Assembly: GCA_022826485.1 (NCBI GenBank)
Contig: JAJDUU010000014.1
Coordinates: forward strand, 62,001-126,000
Length of the DNA stretch: 64,000 nucleotides
Direction of reading: 5' to 3'
DNA from: Chloroflexota bacterium
GTDB taxonomy: Bacteria; Chloroflexota; UBA11872
Shown: positions 58,399 through 64,000 of the stretch, in pieces
How positions within the stretch are numbered: position 1 is the first letter of the stretch
How the letters are laid out: each line of letters begins with the position of its first letter
The notes under the pieces: generated by a model
The model's input: only the letters and a program-made list of their open reading frames with translations
What the model was told of the DNA's origin: nothing
The model's database searches: none
Position numbers and translations under genes: made by a program

Positions 58399-59151
58399 TC
58401 ACTGCACCAGCCGCCCGCCGTCGACGATCAGCGTGGCGGCGGTGATCCAACTGGCGAGGTCGCTGGCCAGGAACACCGCCGCGCCAGCCACGTCGGGCGG
58501 CAGTCCGAAGTCTGGAATTGGCGCCCCGTTCCAGCGCACGGCCGCCTGTCCGGCTGGGGCCGCCTTGCCCGTCATGTTGGTGTAGACGGGACCGGGGGCG
58601 ATGCAATTCGCGGTGATGCCGTGTTTCCCCAGGTCCTCGGCAATCGACTTGGTGAAGCCCTCCACTCCGGCCTTGGAAGCGGCATAGCTCACCTGGCCGG
58701 GGCATCCCTGGTGCCCGCACAGCGACGAGATGTTGACGATGCGGCCGCCCGCGCCGCGGGCCGTCATGCGCGCGGCCGCGACTTGCGTGCAGAGAAACAG
58801 CCCCGTCAGGTTGACCGCGAGCGTGCGATTCCAGTCGTCCAGCGTGATCTCGTGCAGGTGCCCGCGGCGGAGGATGCCGGCGTTGTTGCACAGGATGTCG
58901 ATGGGGCCAAGCTCGGCCTCCGTGCGCTGCACCAGGCGCTCGATATCGCTGGGGACCGACACGTCGCAGGGGATAGCGATGGCTTCCCCACCGCCGGCTT
59001 GGATTTCATCCGCGACCTGATCGACGGCGCTGCCGCCGGCGACGGCCACGCGGCAGCCATGCTCGGCATACGCCAGCGCAATGGCGCGTCCGATGCCGTG
59101 CAAGCCGCCGGCGCCGGTGACGATGGCGACTCGGTCTTGCAGCAAGCCCAT
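58399..59151 (-). CDS. Short-chain dehydrogenase/reductase
   Basis: A 250-residue classical SDR. The cofactor motif is TGAGGLHGIG, a two-residue extension of TGxxxGIG. NNAGI is present, the catalytic Ser is in IVNISSLCG, and Tyr/Lys are in YAASKAG. ATG at 59151 lies 5 nt after the DppF-type gene. It probably oxidises the sugar or polyol imported by the adjacent transporter. Confidence 0.92.
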   Translation of the reverse strand: MGLLQDRVAIVTGAGGLHGIGRAIALAYAEHGCRVAVAGGSAVDQVADEIQAGGGEAIAIPCDVSVPSDIERLVQRTEAELGPIDILCNNAGILRRGHLHEITLDDWNRTLAVNLTGLFLCTQVAAARMTARGAGGRIVNISSLCGHQGCPGQVSYAASKAGVEGFTKSIAEDLGKHGITANCIAPGPVYTNMTGKAAPAGQAAVRWNGAPIPDFGLPPDVAGAAVFLASDLASWITAATLIVDGGRLVQ

Positions 59152-59156
59152 TCGCG

Positions 59157-60124
<968 letters not shown>

Positions 60125-60128
<4 letters not shown>

Positions 60129-61114
60129 GAGGCCGCCGGATACAGGTGGCAACGGACGGCATGTCCGGCGGCTACCTCGCGCAGCAGGGGATTCTCAACC
60201 GAGCACTGCTCGAAGCGCTGGCTGCAGCGTGGCTCGAACTCGCAGCCCGTCCACTCCCGGGTAATGTCGGGCGGGAATCCTTCGAGCGGATCAATGATCT
60301 GCTCCGGTTGATCGAGGTCCGGAACCGAGCCAAGCAGCGCCTGCGTATAGGGATGCTTCGGATCGTCGAAGACGACGTCCGTCTGCCCGCTCTCGGCAAT
60401 CTTTCCGCCATACATCACGATGGTCCGCGCGCAGCTTTCGGCCACCAGCGCCATGTTGTGCGTGATGTGCAGCACGGCCATGCCGAACTCCTGATTCAGC
60501 TCGGCCAGCAGATCGATGATTTGCGCCTGGATAGTGACGTCCAACGCCGTCGTCGGCTCGTCGGCAATGAGCAGCTTGGGCCGGTTGGCCAGCGCCATGG
60601 CGATCACAACCCGCTGCGCCATTCCGCCGCTGAACTGATGCGGGTATTGCGGCAGCCGCTGTTCGGGATCGGGTATCCCCACGCGCTCGAGCAAGCCGAC
60701 GGCTTGCCGGTACGCCTCGCGGCGGCTGACGCGCTGGTGGGTGCGGATCGCCTCGACGAGCTGACGGCCGACGCTGAATACCGGGTTCAAGGCGCCGATG
60801 GGATTCTGGAAGATCATGGCGATTTCGTGACCGCGGACCCGGCGAAGCTGGCCCCCTGACATCTTCCGCATGTCGCGACCATCGAAGGCGATGGTGCCGT
60901 TGACCACCCGTCCCGGGGCGTCGACGAGCCCCAGAATGGACATCGCGGTCACCGACTTGCCGCAGCCGGACTCGCCGACGAGGCCCACGATTTCTCCCGG
61001 ATAGATGCTGAAGCTCACGCCGTTGACGGCGCGCACCGTCCCGGTCTTGGTGAAGAAGTGCGTGTGCAGATCCCTAACGGCGAGCACCGGTTCCGTCGCG
61101 GCAGCCACGCTCAT
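60125..61114 (-). CDS. Oligopeptide/dipeptide ABC transporter ATP-binding protein (DppD-type)
   Basis: A 329-residue ATPase: Walker [10 protein letters not shown], signature FSGGMAQRV, Walker [16 protein letters not shown]-loop ITHNMALV. The C-terminal extension has GCEFEPRC. It starts 1 nt after the permease gene stop. With the DppF-type protein it forms the ATPase heterodimer. Confidence 0.95.
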
Positions 61115-61115
61115 C

Positions 61116-62105
61116 TCAAAGCTGGCTCTCGCGCGGGCTGAGGATCTTCTGGACCTCGTCGCCGAGGACGTTGAAGCAGACTGCCAGCACCGAAATCAGG
61201 ATCGTCGGACCCAGGATCACCGCCGGCGCCTCGTAGAGCGCGCGCAGGCCGTCCGACATGATGGTTCCCCAGTCGGGATCGGGCGGCTTGAGCCCCATGC
61301 CGATCAGGCTGAAGCCGGCGGTGAAGATGAAGAAGCTCGTGGCGTTCAGGGCCGTCACCGTGATGACCAGCGGCATCACGTTCGGCAGCACTTCTCGAAA
61401 CATGATGCGCAGATTGTTGTAGCCAAGCAGGCGCGCCGCCTCGACGTATTTGGCGTTTCTCACGGTGAGCACCTGGCCGCGGAAGAAACGAATATTTAGC
61501 GGCACGGAGGAAAGGATTACCGCGATGGCCATGTTGATGACCGACGGTCCGAGCACGGTGAGGATCAGGAGCGCGAGGAGAAGGCCTGGGAATGCCAAAC
61601 CAACATCGACCAGGCGCATGATCACGCCGTCCACGCGGCCGCCGAGATAGCCGGCCAACAAACCGAAGAACACCGAGATCATCACCACCGCCACATTGGC
61701 GAAAATGCCAATCAGCAGTGAGATCCGGCTGCCCCAGATGAGGCGCGACAGCATATCTCGGCCGAGGCTATCGCCCCCCAGCAGATAGTGCTTGGGCACC
61801 GGAGGGATGTAGCGCTCGACGACGCTCGATGGAAACAGGTCTGGGTTGCGTTCCGGATGTACGACTTCGTTGCCCTGACGATCCGTTCCCAAGATAAAGG
61901 CCTCGGAAAGCGGCGGGATATAGCGCACGGAGAGATTGGCTCGGTTCGGGTCCGAGATGGGCAATAGGGGGGCGGCGAAGGCGATGATGATGGTAAGAAT
62001 AATGGGGATGAGCGAAAAGCTGAGCACTGGATGCTCCCGCAGAAAAACTAGGGTCCGTCTGGTACGTCGGCCAGCAACGCTTTCGAGTACTCGAGAGCTA
62101 TGCAT
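61116..62105 (-). CDS. ABC transporter permease (DppC-type)
   Basis: A 329-residue membrane protein. One N-terminal helix (VLSFSLIPIILTIIIAFAAPLLP) is followed by a periplasmic loop and the permease core (RDMLSRLIWGSRISLLIGI), with the EAA-type motif in EAARLLGYNNLRIMFREVLPN. ATG at 62105 overlaps the DppB-type stop by 8 nt and is preferred over 62150. Confidence 0.93.
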   Translation of the reverse strand: MHSSRVLESVAGRRTRRTLVFLREHPVLSFSLIPIILTIIIAFAAPLLPISDPNRANLSVRYIPPLSEAFILGTDRQGNEVVHPERNPDLFPSSVVERYIPPVPKHYLLGGDSLGRDMLSRLIWGSRISLLIGIFANVAVVMISVFFGLLAGYLGGRVDGVIMRLVDVGLAFPGLLLALLILTVLGPSVINMAIAVILSSVPLNIRFFRGQVLTVRNAKYVEAARLLGYNNLRIMFREVLPNVMPLVITVTALNATSFFIFTAGFSLIGMGLKPPDPDWGTIMSDGLRALYEAPAVILGPTILISVLAVCFNVLGDEVQKILSPRESQL

Positions 62106-63069
62106 AGCGTACTCGCGGATCCACGAAGGCGTAGAGAATATCGACGACAAGATTTATGAAAAGATACATGATAGCAATCAACATCGTTCCACCCATGACC
62201 ACAGGAACGTCGCGACTAACCGTGGATTCGACCATCATCAGGCCGATGCCAGGCCAGGCGAAGATGTATTCGAGGATGAACGATCCTGTAAGCAGGGATC
62301 CGAATAGGAGTCCGGCGCTGGTCAGGAGCGGGACAAGGGTTGTGCGCAGGCCATGCACAAAGTAGACGCGCCATAGCGGCAGGCCTTTGGCATGGGCCAT
62401 GCGAATGTAGTCTTCGCGCAGGATCTCGATCATCGTATTCCGCGCTAACCGCCAGTTGCCGCCGACTGAAGCAAGCGCGAGGCCGATGGTAGGCAGGATG
62501 AGATGTTTGGCGAGGTCGAGAATGTCGTCTTCCCCGGAGCGGGGATTGGACACGCCGCTGGTGGGGAGCCAGCCGAGCGTGACGCCGAACGCGAGCACCA
62601 TGAACACGGCGATGCCGAAACCCGGGATGCTGAGCATCAAGACGGGAGCCTGGGCCAGGAAGCGCGTGATGGCCTGATGCCATCCCCGGTTGTGAACCAC
62701 GGCGGCCACGACGCCCATGGTCCAACCGACGACGACCACCAGGACCACCGAGGCGGTGGCGACGCTGAACGTGTTGCGCATGCCGCGGAAGAGCAGTTCG
62801 GCGACCGGCTCGCCTCTAAGAATCGACTCGCCCATGTCGCCGCGAAACATCAGCGTGAGCCAGGTCCAATATTGATTCGGCAAGGGGTCGTTGAGGCCGT
62901 ACTTGTCCTTCATCGCGGCGACGATTTCGGGATTCGAGATGTCGGCCTGGCGCAGGAAAATCTCGACAGGGTCGCCCGGCAAGGCCTTGCTCATCGCGAA
63001 CACGATGATGCTGACCGCGATGAGCAGCGGAATGATCGACAGAAGTCGTCGCGCGATGTATCGGCTCAT
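62098..63069 (-). CDS. ABC transporter permease (DppB-type)
   Basis: A 323-residue membrane protein with the DppB opening RYIARRLLSIIPLLIAVSIIVFAM, the GDP-x-E loop, and the EAA-like region DYIRMAHAKGLPLWRVYFVHGLR. Six hydrophobic segments are visible. With the DppC-type protein it forms the channel for an oligopeptide or oligosaccharide. It starts at ATG 63069. Confidence 0.94.
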   Translation of the reverse strand: MSRYIARRLLSIIPLLIAVSIIVFAMSKALPGDPVEIFLRQADISNPEIVAAMKDKYGLNDPLPNQYWTWLTLMFRGDMGESILRGEPVAELLFRGMRNTFSVATASVVLVVVVGWTMGVVAAVVHNRGWHQAITRFLAQAPVLMLSIPGFGIAVFMVLAFGVTLGWLPTSGVSNPRSGEDDILDLAKHLILPTIGLALASVGGNWRLARNTMIEILREDYIRMAHAKGLPLWRVYFVHGLRTTLVPLLTSAGLLFGSLLTGSFILEYIFAWPGIGLMMVESTVSRDVPVVMGGTMLIAIMYLFINLVVDILYAFVDPRVRYA

Positions 63070-63166
63070 GGTGGGCTGGTCGGTCCGCGGCGCAGCGGGG
63101 AGGCGGGGACCCGCGCCGCCGGTCCGTTAGGACCGTGAGCGCGAATCCCCGCCACCGAGGCAACTC

Positions 63167-64000
63167 CTAAACAGGCGCCACCTTGTACAGCCATGGGTAG
63201 CTGTACTGTGTCGCGCCGGAAGTCACGTTGGTGACTTTCTCCTCCCGCCAGGCAGCCCCGAGCGTGGCCACGGTGTTCGGAATCCAGGCGACCTGCTCGG
63301 CGGCGATCTCCTGCATCCGGTGCACCTTTGCCGTCCGGTTGGCGGCATCGGCCTCGACCAGGATGTCCTGGTAGAGCTGGTTCATCTCAGCGTTGTCCAT
63401 GTAGCTGCGGGCAAAGTCGTCGCCCGCCGTCCAACGCTGATAGGCGAAGGCCGGGTCCCCGAGGAACACGCCGACGCCCCAGCCACCCACGTGCAGGTTT
63501 TGCTGCGCGTAGGGGCCGTTCTCGAAGTCGGCGCCGATTGCCGGGTCCCAGGCCTCGAGCTCCACGGAGAAGCCAAGATCGTTCAGCCCCTGCATCCAGA
63601 ATGTCTCCTGGTCAGGCGGTGAACCCGGGTCGCCCCGGTACTGGATCTTGAACTCGGCCCGCATGTCGCCGTTGGCCCACACGCCGTCGCCGCCCTTGGA
63701 AAAGCCGGCGTCCTGCATCAACGACTCGACTTGCGCCGGGTCGTAGTCCAGCTCCGCCGAGTCGTTCAGATACGGCGAGCCGGGGAACCAGAACCTGCCC
63801 CACGGAACCACGGTTGGTCCGGAGGTGGCCTCGTGGTAGCTGACGCGGTCGAACGATCGCGCCACGGCCTGTCGCACCCGATGGTCCTGAAACAGCGGGA
63901 ACGTGTGATTGATGTAGAAGTACACCAGCACGAAGTTGGGATACCACTTCGCCCCGATGCCGGGCGCGCGGAACAGGTCGTTGCGACGGGTGGCCGGCGT
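63167..64000 (-). CDS. Dpp-type ABC transporter substrate-binding protein (partial)
   Basis: The C-terminal 277 residues of a family 5 extracellular solute-binding protein; the N-terminus lies beyond the right edge. Typical segments are VRQAVARSFDRVSYHEA, YDPAQVESLMQDAGFSKGGDGVW, NDLGFSVELEAWD and the late IAAEQVAWIPNTVATL. It delivers the substrate to the permeases encoded downstream. The frame is open to base 64000, and the GTG at 63931 is internal. Confidence 0.93.
   Translation of the reverse strand, partial: TPATRRNDLFRAPGIGAKWYPNFVLVYFYINHTFPLFQDHRVRQAVARSFDRVSYHEATSGPTVVPWGRFWFPGSPYLNDSAELDYDPAQVESLMQDAGFSKGGDGVWANGDMRAEFKIQYRGDPGSPPDQETFWMQGLNDLGFSVELEAWDPAIGADFENGPYAQQNLHVGGWGVGVFLGDPAFAYQRWTAGDDFARSYMDNAEMNQLYQDILVEADAANRTAKVHRMQEIAAEQVAWIPNTVATLGAAWREEKVTNVTSGATQYSYPWLYKVAPV

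Overview
This is a high-GC, gene-dense bacterial chromosome segment with many GTG and some TTG starts. It has no rRNA, tRNA, CRISPR array, prophage or recognisable insertion sequence. The mix of families points to an uncultured Chloroflexota-like bacterium, perhaps marine or host-associated: phytanoyl-CoA dioxygenases, DUF3500 and DUF3179 proteins, RraA, GH4, Dpp-type transporters and many toxin-antitoxin remnants. That assignment is an inference from gene content and style only, because no marker gene here fixes the phylum.

Layout. (1) 0.4-14.1 kb is a surface-glycan locus. It has two SAM methyltransferases, a NodU/CmcH-type carbamoyltransferase, two GT4 and one GT2 glycosyltransferases, and two copies of a two-gene unit made of a large GT-C-like membrane protein plus a small membrane-anchored beta-rich protein. 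(2) 14.1-16.6 kb pairs a SulP anion transporter with a beta-carbonic anhydrase. (3) 16.9-23.7 kb is a scattered metabolic stretch: two phytanoyl-CoA dioxygenase-like proteins, a DUF3500 lipoprotein, a VOC protein, a HAD hydrolase, a small P-loop kinase and a LivJ-type binding lipoprotein. A decayed N-terminal fragment of the same binding-protein family lies nearby. (4) 23.7-34.1 kb is a minus-strand array of defence and toxin-antitoxin genes. It holds a PLD-nuclease/SNF2-like helicase, an AbrB/PIN pair, a large Eco57I/PglX-type adenine methyltransferase, two homologous micro-ORFs, an MNT nucleotidyltransferase with a broken HEPN partner, a DUF86-like HEPN protein, a broken DUF433/DUF5615 pair, a DUF4160/DUF2442 pair and a short DprA-like protein. 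(5) 34.2-40.1 kb holds sugar or sugar-acid enzymes: Gfo/Idh/MocA, cupin, MDR reductase, sugar isomerase, RraA and a methyltransferase. (6) 40.4-44.0 kb holds two convergent envelope proteins with Pro/Thr-rich linkers. (7) 44.0-45.3 kb has a truncated HigB with intact HigA, then an intact DUF6364/PIN module with a palindromic operator-like site. (8) 45.3-52.9 kb is housekeeping: M42 peptidase, EF-G-like GTPase, ProB, ProA, ComEC-like metallo-beta-lactamase and an SDR. (9) 53.2-56.5 kb is an overlapping three-gene operon in which an M20 deacylase sits between an active-looking and a ligand-less AstE/aspartoacylase homologue. (10) 56.7-64.0 kb is a minus-strand catabolic operon: Dpp-type binding protein (cut by the window end), two permeases, two ATPases, SDR, GH4 and cupin.

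Two patterns cut across the regions. First, several genes have conserved N-termini that run upstream of any AUG/GUG/UUG. The clearest case is proA, where an AUC codon lies just after a strong Shine-Dalgarno sequence. Second, dispersed hairpin repeats (ATTCCGGCG-type, and CCCTCTCCC/GGGAGAGGG-type) sit between genes. All four ATTCC-type copies lie just after the 3' end of a gene.

The most interesting region is the 23.7-34.1 kb array. A two-gene restriction-like system appears to have an addiction module wedged between its halves and a tail of nested, partly decayed toxin-antitoxin pairs, with two related peptides of about 17-21 residues at gene junctions.
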